64,000 nucleotides of DNA from Aselliscus stoliczkanus. Taxonomy: Eukaryota > Chordata > Mammalia > Chiroptera > Hipposideridae. Made by a program: the position numbers and the translations under genes. How positions within the stretch are numbered: position 1 is the stretch's first letter; every line of letters starts with the position of its first letter. The stretch is taken from the NCBI GenBank assembly GCA_033961575.1, contig CM066738.1, forward strand, positions 86,501,478 to 86,565,477, in the 5' to 3' direction. The notes under the pieces are model-generated. The model saw only the letters and a program-made list of their open reading frames with translations, did no database searches and had not been told where the DNA came from. Shown piece after piece: positions 34,446 to 45,559 of the stretch.

Positions 34446-35449
34446 GTGGACCAAACCATACTTCCCTCAGAGTTCCTATAGTTTAGTGGGCAGATTAAAG
34501 ATATATGGAATAAAAATCTAAGGAATTTTAGATGCCGGAGTAGAAATATGTAAAAGATTTAGTGGAGGAAGAAGAGAAAGAGGGAGAATAATTCAATTGG
34601 AGGTGGGGAAAGTGGGATTAAGAAAGATTCAAATGACCAAATACTCATTTGGAAGTTTCCTTGAGCTAAGGAGAAAGTTCGCATTCAACAAGCTTCATAA
34701 AACTATACTTCAAACATAAAAAACTGTTTTGGTTAAAGACCAGTGGAGAAGTTGTATTTAACATTATGGTAATAAACTTTGTGAGAGCTCTCCTACAATG
34801 ATTGAATGTAATTGTTGCAATGGATTGTCAGGCGTTATGATGGATTCTAACAAAAATGAGAATTTGCACATCCATTATAACTTTCAAGTATGATGAATTT
34901 TTAAACTACATAGAAATAGGACAGTCAATTGAAAGAAGATTGCCAGGCAGCATTCCAGATATTCACAGCTTAGGAGTTTGATATAAGCAATGCAGAAGCA
35001 GGGTGCAGTAGGGCAGTGCAGAGGCTGAGCTGGTGGCTAACCCTATTGCCATGTTTGAAGCATCTACTTCCCCAGAGAAAAGCACTGACGGTCTGTAGAT
35101 TTTAATGTCAAGGTATTAGAAAAGCAATATTTCAATGGCCTGTTGGGTCTGGTGCATCTGTAGCAGGTAGGTAAGAAGTATGGTCTGGGGAGCCTAGTTG
35201 ACACATTGAACTTCAGGAGCCCCTGAAAATCTCTAAGGAAGTGGAACATTCTAGTCCTAGGGCATATTATGTGGTTGCATCTGGTTACACAATAGGGATG
35301 GTTCTAATTTCTAAGACGTCTATTTATATCAGGAGGTTCTCATCTCAGTGGGTGTAGCAACCATCAAACTAAAAGTGAGGGTGTTAGCAGGTAGCAGAGC
35401 AGCAGGACCTAGGAATTATTGTCGGAGTATTTAAGAATCGAAGTGAAGC
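34446..35449. other. unassigned intergenic sequence
   Basis: No repeat family or exon recognised. Confidence 0.45.
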
Positions 35450-35600
35450 CCTGGGATTTTTTAATGTGATCTAGGCATCATTACAAGCAATGAAATTTAG
35501 ATTAGCAGCTTCAAAGTGGAAATCTTTTTAAAGGAATTTGCAAAACATTTGAAAGACAATCACAAACCAGGCGCTCATTATTCATGGGGCTAAATTCCTT
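35450..35600. promoter_or_regulatory. possible conserved non-coding element
   Basis: No repeat recognised. The stretch ATGAAATTTAGATTAGCAGC followed by TTTAAAGGAATTTGCAAAAC and AATCACAAACCAGG has the look of conserved non-coding DNA, with GATTA and ATTCAT cores and a RUNX-like AACCACA relative. Evidence is weak. Confidence 0.2.
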
Positions 35601-35659
35601 CCATTTCAGTGATTTCCCTGCAAACCAAATTTGTTCTGTGCTCTCCAACACAAACTGGT

Positions 35660-35960
35660 ATATCTCCCTGAGCTTTCCTCCTATTCAAGTTTGCCTATCT
35701 CTCTGTCATCCAGTCTAAAATGCTCAAAGCCATCCAGATTGTTCTCCCACCTTTTGATAGGATTGTAAATCAGTTCCACCTCCCCAATATTTCTCCTATT
35801 GTACCCTCTCTGCTCCATCCCAGTTGTCTCCCTTCTTCAGATCCCCAATACTATTCATTGGTGAGGCTACAATGGCCTTTTCACTGAACCCCATGTCTCA
35901 TCATCTCTACTGTCATTACCCTTGACATGAGACAATATACATTAACCTGTCTAAATAAAA
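35660..35960 (+). mobile_element. possible L2-like fragment
   Basis: Pyrimidine-rich sequence with phrases like TTGTCTCCCTTCTTCAG and CTACAATGGCCTTTTCACTG recalls the L2 3' region. The match is too diverged to be certain. Confidence 0.3.
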
Positions 35961-36329
35961 ATGCTGATCACTTCATGGCTGGGCAAAAACGAATAACAAA
36001 CACCAAACAATCACAACAATAAGTAAAAACCTAAGATTGTCTACTGATGATTGAATAGAATGCAATTTCTTAAGGTAGAGTTCAGAAACCTTTGAAACCC
36101 ACCCCAAATATCCTTCTAGTTTCATTTTTCATTATAGTTTTTCATGTGCCTTAGACAAGAACCAAGAAAGAATGCTTTCTGGACCTTTACATGACCCTCA
36201 TTCTTACACTGTTTCCTCACTCTAGAATATCCTTAGCCTTCACATGTGCCAAGAAAACAGATTGGGCTACCTATTAAAAGTGGAACTGAGAAGTGGGGAG
36301 GTATTTTTTGAGATGGAATATACTGCACA

Positions 36330-36530
36330 AGTTCCTGACGCTGCTACTTCTAGCTGTGTGACCTTGAGCAAGCTACTTTACCTCTCTGTGTCTCCTTATA
36401 TTACGCATCTTTAAAATGGAGATATTGAAAGTAGCTTCCTTGTGGGACTATTGTGAGAATTAAACTAGATGATACATATAAATTGCTTAGAACAATGCAC
36501 ATAGTAAGCACCAGAGTACATTTTATGTTA
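36330..36530 (+). mobile_element. MIR SINE, well preserved
   Basis: CTAGCTGTGTGACCTTGAGCA, CTTTACCTCTCTGTGTCTCC, ATCTTTAAAATGGAGATATTG, GTGAGAATTAAACTAGATG and AATGCACATAGTAAGCACC are the classic MIR core and 3' half in order. Confidence 0.9.
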
Positions 36531-36837
36531 CAATAACTACTATTGTAGAATTGGACCACCTCCAAAATTTCCTTTGACTCTCATGGACAACTACTTATTT
36601 CTTTTCCAACACCATGTTTGTCCTCCCAGATACAAGTGAATGAATGAAACTAGGATTAAAATGACATATCTGGGCACTGCTATGGTCATGATTTTTAACT
36701 ATATCTTGAAACCAGTCCTTAAAATATATTTCTCCCAGCTTGCTTTCAGTTTTGGGGATGTAAGGAAGTGATAGGATTATGCTTATTCTATTTGGTTCAT
36801 CCATTCATTCAATTTGTATTAAACATGTTTTGCATAC

Positions 36838-37315
36838 TATGTAAGTTTCCTATGGCTGCTGTAACAACACAGATTTAAACTCTTACAGTTCTGGAGGTCA
36901 GAAGTCTGAAATGAATCTCATAGGGCTAAAATTAAGGCATGGGCAGGATCACATTTCTTTACTGAGGCCCTAGGGAGGAATATGTTTTCTTGCCTTTTCC
37001 AGCTTCTAGAGGCTGCCCACATTCCTTGGTCCATGAAAAGCCAAAGCTAGCAATGACCAATTGAGTTTTTTACATATCACATCACTCATTGATCTCATAT
37101 AAAACCCTTTTGACTCTATTTAAAGAACCTTAATAATTATATTGGACCCATCCAAATAACCCAGGGTATTCTCCCTATTTTAATGTCAGTTGATTAGCAG
37201 CTCTAGTTTCATCTGCAATTTTAATTTCCCTTTTCCACGTAACATTTTCAGAGATTATGGGCGTTAGGGTGTGGGCATCTTTGGTTAGCTATTAGTCTGC
37301 CTGCCATACATAATT
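36838..37315 (-). mobile_element. solitary MaLR-type LTR (MLT1-like), minus strand
   Basis: On the plus strand: CCTATGGCTGCTGTAACAAC, TTACAGTTCTGGAGGTCAGAA, CTTGCCTTTTCCAGCTTCTAG, AGGCTGCCCACATTCCTTGG and GGGCATCTTTGGTTAGC. This is the reversed layout of an old LTR of this kind, with no internal viral genes. Assignment to MLT1 rather than a related group is from memory. Confidence 0.7.
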
Positions 37316-38954
37316 ACCAGAAATCCTCCTTTTTTAATGAGTGAAAAACTGGAAAAGAAAAACAAAACCATAGTGTAACTATGATGTACTAAGTTGGAAG
37401 AAATTTGAAGAATCAGGAATATTGTCACCGTTTACAGGATATCCCCCTCCTCTTAATGGGTATTTTTTTCAGTTCCTTTCTTGTGCTGAATAATTTTGTA
37501 GACTTTTATTCCACACTTGAGATTATGTACACTCATCTAGTAAATATAACTCTGCAGATTATGCAGTGCATGCTCACCCCATCCTAGAGGTTGTCATAGA
37601 TAAAAGAACAGAAAAATATTATAATAAGATATGAGGGAGGAAAGGACAATATCTGAATCAGAGGCGTGTACAAAGACTAAATGTTAAGGGACTAAAATTG
37701 ATGTTGATAATCAAAGGCCACAATATAATGTATACAGAAAATATTATTTTATCTTTTCCCTACTTCTCAAAAGATGGGTTATAAGAAGATGATAAGAACT
37801 GTTAAGCGATTTTGTATCCAAATATTATACTTCTGTCTTCCTTTCTTTTTCTTCCTGGATATGACTGAATGCTTCAGTTTCCACAGCATAACTTATTAAA
37901 AATTTCTTTGGAAAAAGAGCAGTGTATTCAGAAACCTTCAGACACATTTGTTCCTTATGAAATGAGGATGCGAGTATTTGTATCTGTCCTCTTTGAGACA
38001 TGAGGATGGATGGCAAAAATCACTTGTAAAATACTTCGACGCCTTGAAAAAGGTGCCTATCGAAATGGAAATTATTATCATCGGAAGAGCCATAACAGTC
38101 TTCCAACTGTCATTGTTATAGCAGAAAATGGTGATTCATTCTACTTTCCTTCTCCTTTGTCCCAGTGGATGGAAATCAGCTTATTAGTTTCTTAGTGTAA
38201 CTGACAGTCTCTCTTTTATAAAACCCATTCCCAATTCACATTTCCACTGAATTTTTAATCCAATGAATTAGTTTTTCTCCCCTATATTGCCAATTCAAAA
38301 TCATTCTTTGGTGACCAGCTCTCTGCCTTCTAGTTCTCCTTCAGGAAGTCAAGTTAGTTTGAAAAAAAAAAAAAAAAAGACAAAGCAGAGCCCTCCTGTG
38401 GACATTCCAGTCCTGTGCCTTTAGAAATGAAGGCAGAAGGGTCCTGACCTAGAGATCTATAGCACTTATTGTTACAAAAAACAGCTATTCTTATCAGGGG
38501 TAGGCAGAGAAGAGGATCTTTTTATCTGGGGTATGTCCATCTCCCAGTCACTAATCCGTCATCTGAGTAGATTCCAAATGTTAGAGACATCACTGTGAGA
38601 ATAAGGAGGTATTAAACTCCTTGTTAAAATTAGAAATTGTCACTAAGAAACATCATACATCCTTATGCTGGCATGCTGCCTTCCGGGAGAGAAACAATTA
38701 CAGAGCATGGTGACTGGGAGTTGCCTCAGACAGTTGCATATAAGTCAGTATAATGTGTGATAACATTCAAAAATCTCTATGCTTTTAGAGGATGCAGACA
38801 TGTCTGACAGCAGGCCAGCAGACCTGGAAAGTCCTCAGGGCTAGGGTGAAAAGGACAGAGAAAGACATGTGTGGGCCTGGTGCCTGGAAAACAGAGAGAC
38901 AGAGACATTCCATATGGATGCAATCAAGGTAGATGCTGATGACCAATAAGGATT
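37316..38954. other. unassigned sequence with a poly-A run
   Basis: No family recognised. A17-type run at about 38361-38377. Frames at 37825-38016 (-) and 38010-38195 (+) have no known relatives. Confidence 0.4.
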
Positions 38955-39075
38955 CTTCATCAACAAAATGGGGAATTACAGCATCTACCTCATTGCATTG
39001 GTGAAAAATGAAAAGAATACATATAAATTATGTATCATAGCAACTGAAACATAATAGATATTCAGTAAACATCAG
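38955..39075 (+). mobile_element. MIR 3' half
   Basis: CAACAAAATGGGGAATTACAG, CATCTACCTCATTGCATTGG, GTGAAAAATGAAAAGAATAC and GAAACATAATAGATATTCAGT match the second half of MIR. Confidence 0.7.
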
Positions 39076-39834
39076 TTAATACTATAATTTTAATTGTATT
39101 TATTTTTAATTGTACACTAAATCATTAATTTAATTATATAACTTTTTATTGTGGTCATTATTATTGTTATTGTTATTCTTACATCTCAGAAGCAGCCAAC
39201 TTGGAAAAGATGACACTACAATGATAATTCTCATCTAACCTAGTGCCCCTGGGATTCTCATTCCAGGAGAGAAGGGAATGAGAAAGGGGAAGAAAGAAAC
39301 TCCCCATAATCCATAGATATTATCTCAAAGAGATTGTTGTTAAACAGAAATGGCTGCGTTTACGATGAATTGGCAAGATTAGGTTTTCTGTCACCTTAAG
39401 AATTATGGTCTTGGAAAGTTATTTCAATTGCTTTTTTATCTGTGAAATTAATACTTTCTACATCTGTTTAGTATTATTTTTGCCAAAGTAGACCTTATTG
39501 CATGTTTATTGTTACCATCACCTATTTATTATTAGTAACATTACATACCTGTTCAAAACCCTAGACTTAAATTCTTTGGATAAATGATTCTTCATTGTAC
39601 TCCATCTCCTGGCACAGTGACCTGCAGGTTGAAAGAAGGAAGGACAGAGAAACAGAGAAAGGGAGTGATGGAAGATAAGAAGAAAACAAACAAACAAACA
39701 AAAAACACAAGCTAACAATATATGCCAAACACTGTATTGTCTTACTTGTGAGCTATTTAATAGTGTAGATACTGAGAATATTAAATATTTATATATTATA
39801 GAATGTGGTAGATACATTCCCCTTTCATCTGGCA

Positions 39835-39930
39835 AATTGAAGTAAATATTTCAAGCTCTCAGAGCTAGTAAGGAGCAGAACCAGGACTTCACCTCTAGCC
39901 TGTTTGAGGTCAAAGCTCATGCTGGTAAAG
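39835..39930 (+). mobile_element. MIR-like fragment
   Basis: CTCAGAGCTAGTAAGGAGCAG, AACCAGGACTTCACC and CAAAGCTCATGCTG resemble the 'cacagctagtaagtggcagagc...gattcgaaccc' section of MIRb-type elements. Confidence 0.6.
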
Positions 39931-40379
39931 ATGATTTTATATTAAACATGGCATTCTCAACCAATCTTATTAATGTTGATGTAACCTCTCCCTTTTCTCA
40001 TTTCCTAATCAATGAGAAAGGATTATTAAATCATTTATTTGCGCAGACATTCTTAGGACCTGCAGAGGACTTCGGATAAGTCATCATAACTTTCTGTTTC
40101 CTCATTATCAATGATGTCCTTAATTGCATAGAGAATTTTCATTTCAAGTCCTAAAATTCATCATTACTTCCTATTATTTTATTTATCTTATGTTTTATGT
40201 AAGAGATCTGTGTCTGAGGGTATTTTTCTGGAACTCTGGAAGGCCATGCTGTGTCTGGCCCAGAAATGAACACCCTTACCAGCAGTCTTCAACTCTTTGT
40301 AGTTGGTCTATAAACGACCAAGTTCCCTTGCCTTTTGGGTGGATTAATTCTGAAGCATATTTCTTCAAGTTTCCTGGTA

Positions 40380-40530
40380 AAGTTAAGTTCTAGTCACCTC
40401 CTGGGCTCACTAACTTCTTTTCCCTTCATTATTTACCACTCTGGTACCTTGCGGATAAACTGCATTTTCATCCTGTCTCAGGGTTCTCTTCTGGAGAAAT
40501 CCATCCTAAGACAAAGATCAGCTTCCTATT
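40380..40530. mobile_element. ancient repeat fragment, family unassigned
   Basis: AACTGCATTTTCATCCTGTC, AGGGTTCTCTTCTGGAGAAAT and CCATCCTAAGACAAAG recall the end of an old mammalian interspersed repeat ('tctgcttctgggggaacccaacctaagac'). The family is uncertain. Confidence 0.35.
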
Positions 40531-40851
40531 TCTGATCATCCACAGCCAGCACAGGCTTTGAAGCTGAAATCAAAACACTTGTTTCTCCTTCCTTCAAGCC
40601 CTTCTACCCTCATTTAAATCATTTTGGTATCTTCTTTCTGATTCCCTAAAGTTCAACTTGCTTTTACTGAATAATTTGTTATGCCATGACAATAACACTG
40701 ATTTAAACTGTATAATGCTATATGCTTTATCAGAATACTTTGTGCTACAGAATCTATTGACCCATTTCCTTTGCCCTATTATTTTTCTCATGTATATAGG
40801 CTTCGTTTACCCAGTGATATTTTAATGTTCTTGATAGAAAACACACATAGA

Positions 40852-41295
40852 GGGCCGGCCGAGTGGCGCATTGGTTAAGCGCTGGTTTTGGGATGCCAGC
40901 GGCCCTGGTTCGGATCCCACATGAGGGCAAGTGACACTGCCCTCTACAGCTAACAACAGCTCCACCTGGAGCTGGGCTGTGCGAGCCCTGGTGATGGTGT
41001 GGGCTGCGGCCCCTGCTGCAGTGGGCTGCCGTGGGCTACAGTGAGTGGCCCGCAGCCAGCGTGAGAGGCTGGCAGCCAAGCGTGAGCTGCCAATGGCCGC
41101 AGTGAGCGACATCCAGTGGCCAGCGACAGGTCTGCCTCGTCCGGGAGGAGCACAATGACGATACCAACAGTGAAGCAACATCCTCCGCAACTAAACTGAA
41201 GAACAAAAAGACAGCAACTTGTCTGTTCCCCTTCCCAGATTCCCCAACGCTGTTCCCCTCCGCCAATTCCCCAATAAAATCTTTAAAAAAAAAAA
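40852..41295 (+). mobile_element. long tRNA-derived SINE (GGCCGGCC family), full length, best-preserved copy
   Basis: The head starts GGGCCGGCCGAGTGGCGC and has an A-box-like TGGCGCATTGG (40864-40874) and a perfect B box GGTTCGGATCC (40907-40917), the internal Pol III promoter of tRNA-derived SINEs. Next comes the hairpin GAGGGCAAGTGACACTGCCCTC (40923-40944, one extra A). A GC-rich body follows with GTG(A/G)G-headed units of 20-21 bp at 41021, 41041, 41061, 41082 and 41102. The tail is AATAAA (41273-41278), TCTTT (41280-41284) and A-rich, the T+ SINE signature. Perfect 15-16 bp target duplications AGAAAACACACATAGA lie at 40836-40851 and 41296-41311. Retroposition would need L1 machinery. Confidence 0.95.
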
Positions 41296-41440
41296 AGAAA
41301 ACACACATAGAAAGAATTGTAATATATATATGCACTCGATGATTGAACCCTGAGCATGTCACCAATTGAGCCAAATGGAACTGTATTAAATATACACCAA
41401 TAATTAAAGAACAGAACTTTAGTACAAAATTCCAATAAGA

Positions 41441-41658
41441 CTATATATGTGCTAAATTAATATAGTGTGGGGATTGAGTCAATGGAATTGTAATAGATAT
41501 GTATGATATCCGGGGTGGGGGGGCAGGGGAGGGGGAGGGGAGGAGTCACTTTGTAAGGGGTGAAAAAAATAACTATTGCATTGTTTTGTATATCTGTAAC
41601 TAATAATAATATTAATAATAATTATAAAGTTAAACACACACACACACACACACAAAAT
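41441..41658 (+). mobile_element. young L1-like 3' end with G-rich tract
   Basis: This 218-bp insertion is bounded by perfect 15-bp duplications AAAATTCCAATAAGA (41426-41440, 41659-41673), so its borders are exact. It contains a G-rich polypurine tract (41512-41540; G4, G7, G4, G5 and G4 runs), then ATTGCATTGTTTTGTATATC and TGTAACTAA, and a TAA/AC-rich tail. A G-rich tract before a short A-rich end is typical of L1 3' UTRs. The terminus differs from the CACCCCAATAAATTT type at 1866-2160, so a separate L1 subfamily or another LINE-mobilised element is possible. Confidence 0.7.
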
Positions 41659-41673
41659 AAAATTCCAATAAGA

Positions 41674-42744
41674 AATTCACATACCATTACCCTTTTAAAC
41701 TACAAATCATATTTTGTACCTACATACCATGTTCCCATTTGCCAGAATTTATTACATTTCTAATTTTTGCACATATTTTTACAGAAAGAAAAACAAAACA
41801 GCAACATGAAGAATAAAAGGTAGTTCTCATGTGTAGCTTTGTTTTGGGAGCTGAAATAGTTATTTACCTCTTTAGCTCATTCAATATTAAGCTCTATTAG
41901 TGCTTCCTTTCTGCACAAAAATTCTACCTCTCTCACCTCAAAATACATATTCCATCCTGTCAAATATCTCAATAACCAACACGAGTGTGTGGCAGCAAAT
42001 AGGGAATTTGACAGTGCAGGGCATAGTTGCCAACAAGATTAGGTGAGAAGTAAGTAATGGAAGTAATGAAATGTGTAGTATGGCAAAAGAACTGTTAGGA
42101 AAGAGTACCTGATATATTTCACATATGTCATTGCTTTTTCTCATCAACAAATAAGAAACCGGAAATGAATATTGGTGTCTCAGTGGGAGATATGCAATTG
42201 ATATTAGTTGCTGACAGAATTAGGGAGAGAAGAAGTAGATTAAAAGAATACATGATATAAGATTAGCAAGTACAGATTAAACACTTTAACTGAACATATC
42301 TCTTTTACAAAGAAAAGAAAATGGGATACAATTAGTGAAATAAATTCTTCTTGCAGGTAGGAATGTTAAAATCATTAAGTCAGGAAAAGAACTACATTTC
42401 TCTACAAATTGATCTTTTCCCATCAAGTAGACCTGATGCATAATGTTGCAGGGTTGTGAGTCATGTGTGAGGACAGTATTGATGCTACTAAAACACCATT
42501 CAACGTGGGGTAATAGAGCAACACATTGGATATTAAAGACCTACAAGCAAGAGATTCTGAATCCAATTTCCAATAACCAGTCCCCTGAGATATCCAATTC
42601 GTCCATTGAGCCAGTTTAAAAAAAAAAAAAAAAAAAAGTGAAGAATGTCAACAGCAGTAATAGTGCGATGCATTAACTGCAAAATTGTGCTGGTGCACAT
42701 AATGACAGTCAAAGGACTAATAACACTTTGCAATTAAATAGCAC
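41674..42744. other. unassigned sequence with a poly-A run
   Basis: No family clearly recognised. An A19-type run at 42618-42637 follows CATTGAGCCAGTTT and may be the tail of an undetermined retroposon. Confidence 0.4.
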
Positions 42745-42815
42745 TTATCTTCCTAGGAGTTCAAAGTGCTTCCCAATACAATATTGAACAACTCTGTGAT
42801 GCAAGGAAGGAAAAA
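42745..42815 (+). mobile_element. MIR-like fragment
   Basis: AAATAGCACTTATCTTCC, GTTCAAAGTGCTTCCCAATA and GAACAACTCTGTGATGCAAGG follow part of a MIR 3' region. Confidence 0.5.
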
Positions 42816-42895
42816 GTTTCCACACATCTCAGGGAGAAAGAAAGCATTTTATACTGACACCACGAGGATATGGTTTCTCATAAAAAATGACAAAA

Positions 42896-43332
42896 AGGGG
42901 CCGGCCGAGTGGTGCATTGGTTAAGTGCTGGCTTGTGACACCAGCGGCCCCAGTTCAGATCCCATGTATGAGGGCCAGTGACACTGCCCTCTACAGCTAA
43001 CAACAGCTCCACCTGAAGGTGGGCTGCACAAGTCCTGGCGACAGTGTAGGCTGCAGTCCCTGCGCCGATGGGCTGCCATAAGCTACAGTGAGTGGCCGGC
43101 AGCCAGCGTGAGTGGCCAACAGTTGGTGTGAGCTGCCAATAGCTGCTGTGAGCGGCTGTCCAGAGTCTGGTGACCGATCTGCCTCACCTGGGAAGAGCGC
43201 AATGATAATACCAACATGGGCCAGTGAAGCAGCGTCCTCCACAACTAGACTGAAGAACAAAAGGACAGCAACTTGTCTGTTCCCCTTCCCCAATTCCCCA
43301 ACGCTATCCCCCCCAACCCCCAATTTAAAAAG
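42896..43332 (+). mobile_element. long tRNA-derived SINE (GGCCGGCC family), older copy
   Basis: Same layout as the copy at 40852: head GGGGCCGGCCGAGTGGTGC, a damaged B box (AGTTCAGATCC), hairpin GAGGGCCAGTGACACTGCCCTC, and GTGAG units at 43088, 43108, 43128 and 43148 with an exact 20-bp period. The tail is degraded (AACCCCCAATTTAAAAAG) and the AATAAA and TCTTT signals are lost. Many CpG-to-TG/CA changes in the body point to greater age. The target duplication AAAAATGACAAAA (42883-42895, 43333-43345) is still perfect. The insertion makes spurious frames at 42997-43396. Confidence 0.93.
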
Positions 43333-43345
43333 AAAAATGACAAAA

Positions 43346-44179
43346 CGTATGATAACGATTAGACGCATGGCCCATCTAGCAAAGAATATGCCTTGAACAA
43401 AAACAGTAGGGTCTACAATAAAAAGAAGTATAGTTGGCCCTTGTTATCATAGCCTGAAAGCTTCAAGCAATCTATTGCTGGTTCTGCACTAACTTCCTGA
43501 GTAACCAAGTCTGCTTTTCTGTCTTTGTGTTTTCATCTTTAAATCAAAGATTGCACATTCTGCAATTGAAGTTATAAAACTTCAATTGAAGTACTATAAT
43601 TCAATTGAAGAGTCATTTGTTGTTGTTTTCAACTGGACTATCATTACTCTTTTAAGACATTTATGTACAGAGGGTATATGTCATTCACAATTATTTCCAT
43701 GCTACAAAATAATTCTGCCATTTAATAGTGCCATTGCCAAACACTACAAATCTCTGCCTTGTCAACTTCACCAGGGTGTTTAATCAAATACCCTTTATAA
43801 TTGAAAGCACTTGAAAAGTATACAGATAAATGAGTTATTGTTATTAACCTAATTTCCCTTTATTGCCCCTTATGGATCCATCATCTATGAATTTATTACA
43901 TAGATGGGATAATAAACTGGGAATTGGTTACACTAGGAAAACCAAAGGAAATATATTTCCAGATAGAGTGCCCTCTATGAACTGCCCCTTCCTTGAAATA
44001 TTTCTATTTAACTTGAGTAGAAGTCATTTGTGGAAAAGTTTCTCATTTCCCACTGCATTTGCACTTTACAAATTCATAATATTCCATGTGTATTGAGGGA
44101 GATGAAGAGAAGTCAACTCTGGTGAAGATAATTTGCCTTACTGGTGTAGTCAGGATGGGTGTTTCTAATTTAAACCTTA
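43346..44179. other. unassigned sequence with a triple CAATTGAA palindrome
   Basis: No family clearly recognised. CAATTGAA recurs at 43563, 43583 and 43602, and the middle copy is the perfect palindrome CTTCAATTGAAG (43580-43591). Confidence 0.45.
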
Positions 44180-44350
44180 ACTTAACAATACTGGTTTCTA
44201 CTCTGGTTTTATTGCTATCTACCTGTGGGGTCTTGGCAAGTCACAAATCTTTGTATTAACTTGGTGACCTCTTCCAAAAAACAGAAGTTATAATGCTATA
44301 AAGGTAGTTATGATAATCAAATAAATAAAGTGTGAACATAGTTGACTAAA
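44180..44350 (+). mobile_element. MIR-type SINE fossil
   Basis: TACTCTGGTTTTATTGCTATC, TGGGGTCTTGGCAAGTCACA, ACTTGGTGACCTCTTCC and ATAATGCTATAAAGGTAGTTA follow the MIR order. Confidence 0.6.
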
Positions 44351-45049
44351 TGTCATTATTAAAAAGAAGCAGATGATTGGTCTTCAGATTTTCGGTTTGC
44401 TCACCAACACATGCGAAGAGTTGCTGGTTTGAAACCAACTCGCTGATGGAATTAAAACTTAGTTTAATATTAATACAAACACAGCTAGACAAAAGTGTAA
44501 ATATTCAATAGCAATCCTGGGAAACATTTTAGAATGGCATATAGTATTTTAAACTCCCATTATCCTGGTTATCTGTCTGGATCTATATAAAGTAAATATT
44601 CCCCAAATGTGGAGAGTTTATATGGGAAGATTTGTGAGTGTTTGTAATCCAAAAGAGGTTGGTCTGTGTAAGTTATTGTTATTATTATTTATTAATATCT
44701 TTATAAACCAGCATAAACCATTGACTAACAGCCCATAAACATGTTCACACTTGGAAAATGACCATCCATAGGAAATTGTATCTACTCAGTTTATTTCATT
44801 GACACTGATTGACTAACTACTGAGCTCTATGAGTTTGAGTACTGCAGATTCATTGTTTTTTTTTGTGCATATACAAACAAAGCCAAACTCATTGATAAGC
44901 TACTTGATGTTCTCCCTTCGCGGTATTTTTCAGAAACATTGTTCCTAGACAGAACAATGCTCCTAGACAAAAAAAATGCTCTACAGTAAGGAGAGGGTAT
45001 CTCTATCATTTTCTTTCCCCCTCTGGATGCTTTGCATGTCAGAGGGTTA
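44351..45049. other. unassigned sequence with a small hairpin
   Basis: No family clearly recognised. CATTGTTC-CTAGACA-GAACAATG at about 44936-44958 is a perfect 8-bp stem, and the phrase (A)ATG(T/C)TCCTAGACA is tandemly repeated there. GGTTTGCTCACCAACAC at about 44394 might be a decayed SINE head. Confidence 0.4.
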
Positions 45050-45330
45050 AAAAAAAAATGATTATGATGCTAACTTGAAACAATTTAACAAGGTAACTTT
45101 TGACTGCTTTAGTTTGGTAAAGACTTTAAAAGCTTTGGAAATGCTCTTAAAGTTATATGGATTTTTCTTTCCTCTTTATAGTCGTTCAAAAATTACATTT
45201 TAAAACTACAGTTCAAGGAGAAAAGCAATTATCAAAATGCAATAAACTCCTAAGTAAGGTACAAATTGCTTTTGTGGCCTTAACTGTTAAAATAGAGAGT
45301 TTCTGGAAATGTGTTTCATGAGTCAATCGG
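45050..45330. promoter_or_regulatory. possible conserved non-coding element
   Basis: No repeat recognised. AT-rich but structured sequence (AAAGCTTTGGAAATGCTC, CTTTATAGTCGTTCAAAAATT, GCAATTATCAAAATGCAATAA) recalls conserved non-coding DNA. Weak, pattern-based call. Confidence 0.2.
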
Positions 45331-45559
45331 TGGGGGTTCTTCCTCCACATTCTGATACCCAGGGGAGGGGGAGAGGTCAACATAGAACTTTAAAATGCTC
45401 AAGGAAGAGCTAGACTTTAGCAAACTGTGAGAAGTTAACATTGTTTTTTTGTTTTTTTTTGTGACAGTTTTTTTCTGTTGGTTGCTTCCTTTCTGACACT
45501 AAGCCTGAGTCACAGTCTGGGAGATCAGGGAGTCAGCAGGAAACACAGCTATCTTCATT

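Noticed and set aside
5305..37315. Complete endogenous retrovirus
   Set aside because: The four MaLR-type LTRs (5305, 11105, 28645, 36838) are solitary, in different orientations and far apart; no internal viral genes were seen.
40852..40925. tRNA gene
   Set aside because: A and B boxes are present, but the cloverleaf is not complete and the sequence continues as a dispersed SINE with target duplications.
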